Shown here: positions 8,178 to 16,789 of the stretch, in pieces
Position numbering within the stretch: the stretch's first letter is position 1
Layout: the number at the start of each line of letters is the position of its first letter
DNA from: JAVBLV01 sp031553195
GTDB lineage: Bacteria > Bacteroidota > Bacteroidia > Bacteroidales > P3
Assembly: GCA_031553195.1 (NCBI GenBank)
Contig: JAVBLV010000016.1
Location: 1-60,581 of the forward strand
Length of the DNA stretch: 60,581 nt
Reading direction: 5' to 3'
Position numbers and translations under genes: made by a program
Notes under the pieces: model-generated
Database searches by the model: none
The model's input: only the letters and a program-made list of their open reading frames with translations
What the model was told of the DNA's origin: nothing

Positions 8178-8822
8178 ATGAAAAAATTTGCATTCATAAT
8201 ACTCTGCATCTTTTGCTTCAACAGCCTTTTGTCGGCTCAAACCAAATACAGTCGGGCAACCGATGCACAACGAAAAGAACTGATACAAAAAATCACTATC
8301 GCGTCAGAACAGATGAAAACCCTTTGTTGCGATTTTGTGCAGAAAAAGACCCTTTCCATTTTGGCAGATGAAATGATCTCTGAAGGCCATATGTCGTACA
8401 AACAAAAAGATAAGCTACATTGGGAATACACTAAACCCTATCAATACCAGTTTACCATGAACGGCGATAAGGTGATGATTAATTCAGGAAAAAACAAAAA
8501 TATTATCGACGTCAATTCAAGCAAAATATTCAAGGAAATCAGCAAAATAATTGTATCGGGAATCAACGGTTCCGGCATTTTTGAACAAGACAAATTTACG
8601 TCTAAGTTCTTTGTTGGAAATACAGATTATCAAGTTTTGCTAATCCCAAAACAAAAAGAATTAAAGCAACTGTTCAGCAATATCAAACTCTATTTCAACA
8701 AAACCGACTATACGGTAAACACAGTAGAAATTGAAGAACTAAACGGCGATAAGACTATCATTCAAATGAAAAACAAACAAATCAACAGAGAACTGAGCGA
8801 TGAAATATTTACTATCCGTTAG
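8178..8822 (+). CDS. LolA-like periplasmic carrier protein
   Basis: A 214-residue exported protein with a signal peptide (MKKFAFIILCIFCFNSLLSA, cleavage near AQT). The LolA/LppM-type half-barrel pattern follows: an early helix with CDFVQKKTLSILADEMISEG (about 50-69), then MSYKQKDKLHWEYTKP and a run of beta strands. LolA-like genes are standard in aryl-polyene clusters, where they are thought to carry the lipid-linked pigment across the periplasm. A separate LolA, next to ftsK in this window, is the likely housekeeping copy. The last 23 bases overlap the next gene, a lipoprotein, which suggests a LolA/LolB-like pair. Confidence 0.75.
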   Translation: MKKFAFIILCIFCFNSLLSAQTKYSRATDAQRKELIQKITIASEQMKTLCCDFVQKKTLSILADEMISEGHMSYKQKDKLHWEYTKPYQYQFTMNGDKVMINSGKNKNIIDVNSSKIFKEISKIIVSGINGSGIFEQDKFTSKFFVGNTDYQVLLIPKQKELKQLFSNIKLYFNKTDYTVNTVEIEELNGDKTIIQMKNKQINRELSDEIFTIR

Positions 8823-9333
8823 TCTGTTTTTGTGTTTGCTTTGCGCTTGCTCTTCGTCGACGAAAGTTTTGCAGCAAGAATCAGCGACAGTTCCTTTTTG
8901 GAACGAACAATTAAGAGACAGCGTTCAAAGAAACAGCTACCGGATAACCATCAATGTTGCCAAAACCAATATCAGCGGGATTTTAATTGCAAAACGAATG
9001 GATGGAATGTGGAAAGGCGCTTTGATAAATGAATTTGGATTGAAAATGTTTGATTTTACCTGCACTGCCGACAAATGCCAACTTATCAACGTAGTGGCAA
9101 TGATTGACAAATGGTATATCAAAAAAACAATTGCCGGCGATGTGCAATTTATGTTGGAAATTGATAATCCGGCATACAAAATCGGCAAAAAATTAAATAG
9201 GTATTGGAACAACGACACATTAACAGTTGCTTATAAAAAAGACAAAGAATTTTGTCGCCTGCCGACAAACGAACTGATAATGAACAATAAAAAACGAAAT
9301 ATTACCTATTCTCTAAAACGAATGGAAGAATAG
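8800..9333 (+). CDS. Outer-membrane-type lipoprotein, LolB-like or DUF3261-like
   Basis: A 177-residue protein with a lipoprotein signal (MKYLLSVSLFLCLLCAC, lipidated C17). It then has a beta-rich body including GILIAKRMDGMWKGALINEF and KMFDFTC, reminiscent of the small lipoproteins that accompany LolA-like proteins in polyene clusters. It overlaps the LolA-like gene by 23 bases, so the two are translationally coupled. It is inferred to sit on the periplasmic face of the outer membrane and accept cargo from that carrier. No catalytic motif is visible, and the family assignment is by context more than by signature. Confidence 0.6.
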   Translation: MKYLLSVSLFLCLLCACSSSTKVLQQESATVPFWNEQLRDSVQRNSYRITINVAKTNISGILIAKRMDGMWKGALINEFGLKMFDFTCTADKCQLINVVAMIDKWYIKKTIAGDVQFMLEIDNPAYKIGKKLNRYWNNDTLTVAYKKDKEFCRLPTNELIMNNKKRNITYSLKRMEE

Positions 9334-9344
9334 AAACCTAAAAA

Positions 9345-9477
9345 GAAAACCTAGCGTTCTTCGTGAAAACCCTTCGTGATACTTTGTGGTAAAGTCATCA
9401 AACACAAAGGCGTCCAAAAGATATTCGCAAAAGAACTCAAGGAGAAAAATAAAACTTAGTAGTACTTAGTGGTAAAA
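9345..9477 (+). repeat. Two family-1 repeats before the second dehydratase
   Basis: A 5'-truncated copy at 9345-9393 and a fuller, more diverged copy at 9401-9477, ending 10 bases before the next ATG at 9488. Same orientation as all other copies. Confidence 0.75.
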
Positions 9478-9487
9478 AAACAAAACT

Positions 9488-9874
9488 ATGAGACTGAAAG
9501 ACAATTTTTACAAAATAAAAGAAGTTCACAATACCAATGAAGGCGTGGATTATGTCATTCAACTTAATCCTGAACATTTCATTTATGTAGCACATTTTCC
9601 GAATAATCCCATTACGCCCGGCGTTTGTATTATTCAAATTGTCAAAGAATTAACCGAGGAGATTTTGAGCGAAACACTCTTTTTGAAAATCGTGAAAACT
9701 GTAAAATTCACACAAATAATCAACCCATTACAAAACAGTGAAATTACATTTTCCATATCTGTCGCACCAACTGAAACCAACGGATACAAAGCCAATGTAA
9801 ACGTTTTCAACGAAAAAGAAACATTTGCCAAACTGAGCTTACAATTTACAAAACTAACCGCTAAAGCGCATTGA
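9488..9874 (+). CDS. FabZ/ApeI-like hotdog dehydratase with Gln in place of the catalytic Glu
   Basis: A 128-residue hotdog protein with the FabZ signature HFPNNPITPGVCIIQ at 36-50. H36 is the catalytic His. The position 14 residues later, Glu in FabZ (HFP...PGVLIIE), is Q50 here, so classical His/Glu dehydration may be weakened or replaced by another function. In polyene clusters such proteins handle 3-hydroxyacyl-ACP. The last residues LTAKAH look translated from the edge of a family-1 repeat, so the natural end of the fold is a little earlier. Whether it is active or a regulatory partner of the first dehydratase is open. Confidence 0.75.
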   Translation: MRLKDNFYKIKEVHNTNEGVDYVIQLNPEHFIYVAHFPNNPITPGVCIIQIVKELTEEILSETLFLKIVKTVKFTQIINPLQNSEITFSISVAPTETNGYKANVNVFNEKETFAKLSLQFTKLTAKAH

Positions 9875-9881
9875 GAATATT

Positions 9882-9960
9882 ACATAAAGGCACGCGAAGA
9901 AAAACTCGGCATTACTTCATGAAAACCCTTCGTGTTACTTTGTGTAAAAAACAGTAGTAA
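9882..9960 (+). repeat. Degenerate family-1 repeat
   Basis: A diverged copy (ACATAAAGGCACGCGAAG ... CTTCATGAAAACCCTTCG ... CTTTGTGTAAAA) ending 10 bases before the glycosyltransferase ATG. Confidence 0.7.
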
Positions 9961-9969
9961 AATAAAAAG

Positions 9970-10728
9970 ATGAATCAATCGAATATTTGCGTGGTAATAC
10001 CCACCTACAACAACGACAAAACATTAACACAAGTCATCGACGCCGTGTTAGAATATATTTTGCCCGTTATTGTAGTAAACGATGGTTCAACCGACAATAC
10101 AAACAACATATTGACCGCTTATGAAGGAAAAATAACAACTGTTTCTTATGAAAAAAACAAAGGAAAAGGCTATGCGCTAAGTCGCGGTTTCGACAGCGCC
10201 GTACAAAAAGGATTTCACTATGCAATTACATTGGACTCTGATGGACAACATTTTGCAAACGACATTCCTAAATTTATAGCGTTATCGAAAAAACACCCAG
10301 ATGCACTGATTGTTGGAAATCGAAACCTGACACAGGATAACATGCCCAAGAAAAACACCTTTGCCAACAAATTTTCTAACTTTTGGTTTATGGTGCAAAC
10401 AGGAAAAAAACTGCCCGATACACAAACCGGATTTCGTCTGTATCCATTGGCAAAAATGAAAAAACTTCGGCCTCTCACTTCACGCTATGAAGCTGAATTG
10501 GAAATGTTGGTATGTTGCGCTTGGCGCGGAATAAAAATTATCTCTTTACCTGTCCAAGTCTATTATGCGCCCGAAGGCGAACGGGTAAGCCATTTTCGCC
10601 CCGGCGTTGACTTTGGAAGAATTAGTTTATTAAACACTATATTTACAATATTAGCAATTATTTATGGTTATCCGTCAATGTTTATTCGAGGTTTAACCGC
10701 AAAAGCGTTCAAAAAGAATAAAACGTAG
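9970..10728 (+). CDS. Family 2 glycosyltransferase
   Basis: A 252-residue GT-A enzyme. The nucleotide-binding start is VVIPTYNNDKTLTQVID (8-24) with VVNDGSTDNT (35-44), and the metal-binding DxD is D89-S-D91 in TLDSDGQH. TGFRLYP and the acidic helix SRYEAELEML follow. The C-terminus has a hydrophobic stretch (about 218-240), suggesting membrane association. It is related to dolichyl-phosphate-mannose-synthase-like enzymes, which transfer a sugar to a lipid carrier or glycolipid. Here it probably glycosylates the polyene lipid head. The final residues LTAKAFKKNKT come from a family-1 repeat that has been read through. Confidence 0.85.
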   Translation: MNQSNICVVIPTYNNDKTLTQVIDAVLEYILPVIVVNDGSTDNTNNILTAYEGKITTVSYEKNKGKGYALSRGFDSAVQKGFHYAITLDSDGQHFANDIPKFIALSKKHPDALIVGNRNLTQDNMPKKNTFANKFSNFWFMVQTGKKLPDTQTGFRLYPLAKMKKLRPLTSRYEAELEMLVCCAWRGIKIISLPVQVYYAPEGERVSHFRPGVDFGRISLLNTIFTILAIIYGYPSMFIRGLTAKAFKKNKT

Positions 10729-10748
10729 TGTTCTTCGTGGTAAAACTT

Positions 10749-11615
10749 AGAACCACGAAGGCGCTCAAAGGATGTTCTCAAAGGAAAAACTTAGCGATAC
10801 TTCGTGAAAACCCTTAGTGTTACTTTGTGGTAAAACTTAGAACCACGAAGGCGCTCAAAGGATGTTCACAAAGGCACACAAAGGAAAAACTTAGCGATAC
10901 TTCGTGAAAACCCTTAGTGTTACTTTGTGGTAAAATTTAGAACCACGAAGGCGCTCAAAGGATGTTCACAAAGGTACACAAAGGAAAAACTTAGCGATAC
11001 TTCGTGAAAACCCTTAGTGTTACTTTGTGGTAAAACTTAGAATCATGAAGGTGCTCACAGGATGTTCACAAAGGCACTCAAAGGAAAAACTTAGCGATAC
11101 TTCGTGAAAACCCTTAGTGTTACTTTGTGGTAAAATTTAGAACCACGAAGGCGCTCAAAGGATGTTCACAAAGGCACTCAAAGGAAAAACTTAGCGATAC
11201 TTCGTGAAAACCCTTAGTGTTACTTTGTGGTAAAACTTAGAACCACGAAGGCGCTCAAAGGATGTTCACAAAGGCACTCAAAGGAAAAACTTAGCGATAC
11301 TTCGTGAAAACCCTTAGTGTTACTTTGTGGTAAAATTTAGAATCATGAAGGCGCTCAAAGGATGTTCACAAAGGCACACAAAGGAAAAACTTAGCGATAC
11401 TTCGTGAAAACCCTTAGTGTTACTTTGTGGTAAAACTTAGAACCACGAAGGCGCTCAAAGGATGTTCACAAAGGTACACAAAGGAAAAACTTAGCGATAC
11501 TTCGTGAAAACCCTTAGTGTTACTTTGTGGTAAAATTTAGAATCATGAAGGCGCATTAAGGATATTAACAAAGAAACTCAAAGAAAAACTTAGTGTTACT
11601 TTGTGATAAAAAAAG
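10749..11615 (+). repeat. Tandem array of a 100-bp hairpin repeat (eight units plus a degenerate ninth)
   Basis: Unit starts are at 10751, 10841, 10941, 11041, 11141, 11241, 11341 and 11441. Unit 1 is 90 bp (lacks 10 bases), units 2-8 are exactly 100 bp, and a decayed ninth unit runs from 11541 to about 11615. Each unit folds on paper into a rod: positions 2-10 (ACCACGAAG) with 83-91 (CTTTGTGGT), 25-33 (TTCACAAAG) with 60-68 (CTTCGTGAA), and a CAAAG/CTTAG tip. The unit end alternates taaaaCttag and taaaaTttag from unit 1 to unit 8. No gene lies in this 900-base gap. It separates the glycosyltransferase from the exporter fusion. Confidence 0.95.
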
Positions 11616-11628
11616 GTAAAGTCAAATT

Positions 11629-14600
11629 ATGATAAAACTGATACTCTCTTTATATAACTACTTTGCTCAACGCAAGAAATTGCTGTTCGGGATATTGATT
11701 GTAATGGCGAGCTTACTTGCTTTTGCAGCATCCCGAATCAATTTTAAGGAAGATATTTCCGCTTTTCTTCCTAAAGGCAAAGACAGCGACCGCATCAACT
11801 ATGCTTATCAACATGTTGGCGCAACCAATAAACTGATAGTCAGCGTAAGCATGAAAGATACGATCGCCCAAACGGATGAAGAGAAAATTATCGAAGCCAT
11901 CAGCTATTTTGCCGAAAAAATACAGCAAGCAGATTCATTTTCAGCATACATAAAAAAAATAGACTACCAAATAAACCAACAACAAATTTTGGAACTCTCT
12001 CAGTTTCTGGTTGCCAACATGCCCTATTTTTTGACCGAAGCCGACTACCAACGTATGGATACCCTGTTGACCGAAGAAAATATTCGTCGTCAACTAAACG
12101 AAGACAAAAACATGCTCATGTCGCCGATGGGCATGGTAATGAAACAAAATATCGCGGCAGACCCGCTATTTTTATCCGCCCCTGTTCTAAAAGGCCTGCA
12201 AGCCTTTCAAGCCAGCGACCAATACCAACTTTACAACGATTTCATCTTTTCCAAAGACAGAAAAGAGGGAATCATCACCATCGAATCGAATTTTTCGGCA
12301 AGCGAATCCCGAAAAAATGCTGAACTACTTGAATTAATCAACCAAACGATTGACAAAACACAAAAACATTTCGAGAACCAAATCAAACTACATTATTTTG
12401 GCTCCGTCGATATTGCTGTAACCAACGCCAACCGCATCAAACAAGACAGCCTATTTTCTATGGTTTTGTCGCTCGTATTGATTATCAGTTTACTGATTTA
12501 TTCTTTCCGCAGCGCGAAAAACCTTTTGCTGATGATTGTTTCGTTGCTATTCGGGTGGCTGTTTGCCATTGGATTATTGTCTGTCTTGAAAAGCGAAGTT
12601 TCGTTAATAGCTGTTGGAATCAGTTCCATTATTATCGGCATTGCCATCAACTATCCATTACATTTTCTGTTGCATTACAAACACGAACGGAATGTTCCTA
12701 ATGTTATTAAAGACATTGTCGCCCCGCTTACCATCGGTAATATTACCACGGTCGGCGCCTTCCTTAGTTTGTTGTTCATCAATTCCGACGCCATGCGCGA
12801 TTTAGGGCTTTTTGCCTCATTGTTGCTGGCAGGAACCATCTGCTTTGTGCTTCTCTTTTTGCCCCATTTATTAAGAAAAAATTCGAAAACCAAACAGTCT
12901 CATGCTGTTCATGATGAACGAGAATTGGGGAAAATGCTTTCTTTTTCGCCCGAAAAAAACAAATGGGTCGTTTGGATTTGCATCCTTTTGTCGGTTGTAT
13001 TTTTCTTTTTGAGTTTCGATACCCGCTTCGAAACCAACATGCAAAAGATTAATTACATGACCAAAGAGCAACAAGCGGATTTCAAAAAGATGATTGCTTC
13101 CTTAGACCAACAAGGGCAGCAAACGGTTTACTATGTTTCGGAAGGAAAAACGCTGGACGAAGCGCTAACTTCTTACGAAGCATCCAAAACCGGACTGGAC
13201 AGCCTAAGACAAATGGGAACGCTTTCTAAAATAAGCGGAATCGGAAATTATCTCCCCTCGAAAAAAGAGCAACAACAACGCATTGACCGTTGGAAATATT
13301 TTTGCGAAGAGAAAAAAGAAATCCTTGCCAAAATAGATCCTATTGGCGTTGAAGCCGGTTTTAAATCCGGCGCTTTCAGCCGGTTTTATAATGTTATTAA
13401 TGAAGAATATACTGTACAAGGATTAAACTTCTTTGAACCTGTTATCCAAACCCTTGCCGATAACTATATTGTAAATCATGACGGACGTTGTATGGTAGTC
13501 AGCATTTTGCATACGTCCGAAAAAGATCTAGGCGCATTAGAAGAACAATTAGGGCAAATTGATGAACAATCCTTTGCTTTCGATGCGGGAAGTATCGGAC
13601 GCACCATGATTCAGTCGCTTTCGGGCGATTTCAATACCGTGCTTTTCATCTGCGGATTTTTGGTTTTTGTTTTTCTGATTTTCACGCTGGGAAGAATTGA
13701 ATTAACACTGATTGCGTTTCTGCCGCTTACTATTGGTTGGTTTTGGATTTTAGGCATGATGAATATTTTCGACATCCGTTTCAACATCGTAAATATCATC
13801 CTTGCCACGCTTATCTTCGGACAAGGCGACGATTACACCATTTTCATGACCGAAGGTTTGATGTATGAATACGCCTACAAACGCAAACTGCTGGCTTCAT
13901 ATAAAAACAGCATTATTCTTTCGGCCTTGATTATGTTTATCGGTATCGGCTCGCTGATTATTGCCAAACATCCCGCCCTGCACTCTTTAGCCGAAGTTAC
14001 TATTATCGGCATGGGATCAGTAGTACTGATGACATTTCTTTTTCCCCCGCTCATTTTTAAATGGCTAACCATGAACAAAGGTAAAAAAAGGCTGATGCCC
14101 GTTACTTGGATAAATTTCTTCAACTCAGTTTATGCATTTACATTTTTCCTTCTGGGAAGTTTGATAATTACAACCGCCGGATTTTTTCTGTTTACTATTG
14201 GTAAAACAACCGATAAGAAAAAGTTACGCTACCATAAACTCATTCATTGGTTTGCCGATTTCGTCATTATGCATATTCCCCATGTAAAAACTACTTATAA
14301 CAATTTAGCCAACGAAACCTTCGACAAACCGGGCGTGATCATTTGCAACCATCAGTCGCACATCGATTTAATGTGCATTATGATGCTGACGCCTAAACTC
14401 GTCATTCTCACAAACGATTGGGTTTGGAAGTCGCCATTTTATGGGCAGCTTATTAAATATGCCGATTTTTATCCTGTTTCCAATGGCATGGAAAATACGA
14501 TGAACAAATTACAAACTATCGTCGAAAAAGGTTATTCCATCATGGTTTTCCCCGAAGGAACCCGTTCCGAAGATTGTTCTATCCTTCGCTTCCACCGCGG

Positions 14601-15243
14601 AGCTTTCTATATGGCGGAACAATTGAAATTGGATATTATTCCGGTAATAATCCACGGCGTAGGACATTTGTTGCCTAAAAAAGAAATGATGCTTCGCCGC
14701 GGTGAAATACACATCCAAGTAATGCCGCGCATGGCTTATAATGCTTTGGGCGAAACCTATGCCGAACAAGCCAGAAATATGCGTAAATTGTACAAAGAAG
14801 AATACAATAAACTTTCCGCAACAGTAGAAACCGCCGACTATTACAGCGATTTGGTAAAACATAATTACATTTACAAAGGACCTTCGGTGGAACGTATTGT
14901 ACGTGCGAATCTGAAAAAGCACGGCAATTACCAAGAAATTATCAATCAGTTAAACTGTTACAAAAATATTTTAGTTATCAACAGCGGCTATGGCGAATTT
15001 CCATTGTTACTTTCATTGGTTTACAAAACTTCAAAAATTGTCGCCATTGAAAACGATAAAGACAAATTGGATTTAGCCGCCAATTGCGCATGGGTAAAAG
15101 AAAATTTGCAATATGCAGAAGAAATCAACGGAAATGAAACATTCGACGCAATTGTCTTAATAAACCCAACCAACGAACAACGAACCAAATGGGAAAATTT
15201 AAGCCCGCAAAGACACAAAGAAAATATTTTTTATATAAGGTAA
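11629..15243 (+). CDS. Trifunctional MMPL exporter / lysophospholipid acyltransferase / SAM-methyltransferase-like fusion
   Basis: A 1204-residue fusion. Residues about 1-820 are an RND/MMPL transporter with two six-helix bundles (helix clusters about 265-415 and 670-820) and large periplasmic loops. About 860-1075 is a PlsC-type acyltransferase with H908-x4-D913 (NHQSHID) and FPEGTRS at 974-980. About 1105-1204 is a Rossmann domain with NSGYGEFP (1118-1125) and AIENDKDK, like a class I SAM methyltransferase, though short. This three-part design is known in Bacteroidetes polyene clusters. It would acylate the polyene to a lipid at the inner membrane and export it. The last residues (PQRHKENIF) are encoded by a repeat arm. 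It is preceded directly by the tandem array. Confidence 0.88.
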   Translation: MIKLILSLYNYFAQRKKLLFGILIVMASLLAFAASRINFKEDISAFLPKGKDSDRINYAYQHVGATNKLIVSVSMKDTIAQTDEEKIIEAISYFAEKIQQADSFSAYIKKIDYQINQQQILELSQFLVANMPYFLTEADYQRMDTLLTEENIRRQLNEDKNMLMSPMGMVMKQNIAADPLFLSAPVLKGLQAFQASDQYQLYNDFIFSKDRKEGIITIESNFSASESRKNAELLELINQTIDKTQKHFENQIKLHYFGSVDIAVTNANRIKQDSLFSMVLSLVLIISLLIYSFRSAKNLLLMIVSLLFGWLFAIGLLSVLKSEVSLIAVGISSIIIGIAINYPLHFLLHYKHERNVPNVIKDIVAPLTIGNITTVGAFLSLLFINSDAMRDLGLFASLLLAGTICFVLLFLPHLLRKNSKTKQSHAVHDERELGKMLSFSPEKNKWVVWICILLSVVFFFLSFDTRFETNMQKINYMTKEQQADFKKMIASLDQQGQQTVYYVSEGKTLDEALTSYEASKTGLDSLRQMGTLSKISGIGNYLPSKKEQQQRIDRWKYFCEEKKEILAKIDPIGVEAGFKSGAFSRFYNVINEEYTVQGLNFFEPVIQTLADNYIVNHDGRCMVVSILHTSEKDLGALEEQLGQIDEQSFAFDAGSIGRTMIQSLSGDFNTVLFICGFLVFVFLIFTLGRIELTLIAFLPLTIGWFWILGMMNIFDIRFNIVNIILATLIFGQGDDYTIFMTEGLMYEYAYKRKLLASYKNSIILSALIMFIGIGSLIIAKHPALHSLAEVTIIGMGSVVLMTFLFPPLIFKWLTMNKGKKRLMPVTWINFFNSVYAFTFFLLGSLIITTAGFFLFTIGKTTDKKKLRYHKLIHWFADFVIMHIPHVKTTYNNLANETFDKPGVIICNHQSHIDLMCIMMLTPKLVILTNDWVWKSPFYGQLIKYADFYPVSNGMENTMNKLQTIVEKGYSIMVFPEGTRSEDCSILRFHRGAFYMAEQLKLDIIPVIIHGVGHLLPKKEMMLRRGEIHIQVMPRMAYNALGETYAEQARNMRKLYKEEYNKLSATVETADYYSDLVKHNYIYKGPSVERIVRANLKKHGNYQEIINQLNCYKNILVINSGYGEFPLLLSLVYKTSKIVAIENDKDKLDLAANCAWVKENLQYAEEINGNETFDAIVLINPTNEQRTKWENLSPQRHKENIFYIR

Positions 15244-15280
15244 AAAACCTTAGCGCTCTCTGCTCCCTCGTGAGATAAAA
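15243..15280 (+). repeat. Partial family-1-like repeat
   Basis: A right-arm remnant (ACCTTAGCGCTC ... CCCTCGTGAGATAAAA) filling the gap before the first FAD oxidoreductase. The left-arm-like CGCAAAGACACAAAG lies just inside the end of the upstream gene, so one repeat seems to straddle the stop codon. Confidence 0.55.
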
Positions 15281-15288
15281 ATAAAAAA

Positions 15289-16785
15289 ATGCAAAATAAA
15301 TACGATATAATTATCATTGGTAGCGGATTAGGCGGGTTGACCTGCGGATATATCCTCTCAAAAAACGGATACAGGGTATGCGTATTAGAACAAAGCGCCC
15401 AATTAGGCGGTTGTCTGCAAACCTTTACCCGCAAAGGCGTAAAATTTGAAACCGGCATGCATTATATCGGCAGTATGCAAGAAGGGCAAACCCTTAACCG
15501 TTTTTTTAAATACTTATCCCTGTTCCCCAATGTAAAAGTTTCTCAACTCGATCCTAATGGATTTGATATTATATCCTTGGGCGGAGAAAAATATAAATTT
15601 GCCTCCGGATACGATAATTTTATAGAAACGTTGTCCCAATCATTTCCTTCGGAACGAGAGAATTTGAAACACTATACGAAAGAGTTGTCCAAAATTGCCG
15701 GCAGTTCGTCTTTTTTCTCATTGAAAGATTCCGACAGGATCGACTTGCTAACTCCGGAAGATGTAAAAAGCAGCGTTAATGATTTTATCTCGAACATCAC
15801 TCAAAACAAAAAGTTACAAAACGTATTAGCTGGAAATCTACCTCTATACGCTGGTTTAAAAGACAAAACGCCGCTTTATATCCATGCGTTTATCAATGAT
15901 TTTTATATCAATGGAGCCTATCGTATTATAGGCGGAAGCGATAAAATAGCAGATTCGCTCGTTCATTCCATACAATCGTTTGGCAGCGAAGTATTCGCTT
16001 CGAGCAAAGTTGTAAAAATCAATTGCGATAAATCAAAAGCCATTAGCGTAACGCTCGAAAACGGAACTTTAATAGAATCAGATTATATCATTTCTAACGC
16101 CCATCCCGAAATTACCATCAATATGATCGATTCGCCCCTTATTAGGCCTATTTATCGCGACCGGATTTCACGCATGGAACACACTATTTCTAATTTTACC
16201 GTGTATTTGAAATTTAAAAAAGATACGATTCCTTACATGAACCATAATTATTTCTTCTATGCAGGAAAAGAAGTATGGGGCGGAGAAAATTACACGCCGG
16301 AAAATTGGCCTAAGAATTTTCTTTATGTACACCTTTGTCATGAAGAATCGACTCAATATGCACAAGCGGCGGAGATTATTTCATACATGCATTTCGAAGA
16401 AGTAGAAAAATGGTTGGGAAGTTCAAGGGGAAAACGGGGCGAAGACTATGAGGAATTTAAGCGGTATCGCGCCGAAATATTATTATCCGCTTTAGAAAAA
16501 GAATTCCCTGGAACATTGGCAAATATTGAATCGTATTACACCTCCTCCCCGCTTACCTATTTAGATTATACGGGAACCATCAGGGGCTCGATGTACGGCA
16601 TTGTGCGCGATAAAAGCGCTTCGGTAAGTTCGCGTATTTCGCACCGGACCAAAATCCCTAACCTTTTTATGACAGGACAAAATACCAATGCGCATGGAAT
16701 TATGGGAGTCGTTATTGGAGCCGTTATTACTTGCTCGGATTTATTAGGAAGAGAATTTTTGTTAAAACAAATAACAGAAGCTTAA
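15289..16785 (+). CDS. NAD(P)/FAD-dependent oxidoreductase, phytoene-desaturase/retinol-saturase-like (copy 1)
   Basis: A 498-residue flavoprotein. The dinucleotide-binding loop IIIGSGLGGLTCGYILSKNG (G11-x-G13-x2-G16) is followed by the acidic VLEQSAQLGGCLQTF. C-terminally TGQNTNAHGIMGVVIGA is the CrtI/amine-oxidase-type FAD-binding motif. All-trans-retinol 13,14-reductase and carotenoid desaturases share this build, so the substrate is inferred to be a conjugated chain whose double bonds are reduced, isomerised or formed. It is followed after 4 bases by a paralogue of almost identical length. Two adjacent non-identical copies suggest a heterodimer or two successive steps. Confidence 0.8.
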   Translation: MQNKYDIIIIGSGLGGLTCGYILSKNGYRVCVLEQSAQLGGCLQTFTRKGVKFETGMHYIGSMQEGQTLNRFFKYLSLFPNVKVSQLDPNGFDIISLGGEKYKFASGYDNFIETLSQSFPSERENLKHYTKELSKIAGSSSFFSLKDSDRIDLLTPEDVKSSVNDFISNITQNKKLQNVLAGNLPLYAGLKDKTPLYIHAFINDFYINGAYRIIGGSDKIADSLVHSIQSFGSEVFASSKVVKINCDKSKAISVTLENGTLIESDYIISNAHPEITINMIDSPLIRPIYRDRISRMEHTISNFTVYLKFKKDTIPYMNHNYFFYAGKEVWGGENYTPENWPKNFLYVHLCHEESTQYAQAAEIISYMHFEEVEKWLGSSRGKRGEDYEEFKRYRAEILLSALEKEFPGTLANIESYYTSSPLTYLDYTGTIRGSMYGIVRDKSASVSSRISHRTKIPNLFMTGQNTNAHGIMGVVIGAVITCSDLLGREFLLKQITEA

Positions 16786-16789
16786 TTGT

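Noticed and set aside
10749..11615. CRISPR array
   Set aside because: The units are contiguous 100-bp repeats with no unique spacers, and no cas genes are nearby.
14509..14934. A 141-codon open frame on the - strand
   Set aside because: It is antisense to the acyltransferase domain of the exporter fusion and resembles no known protein.
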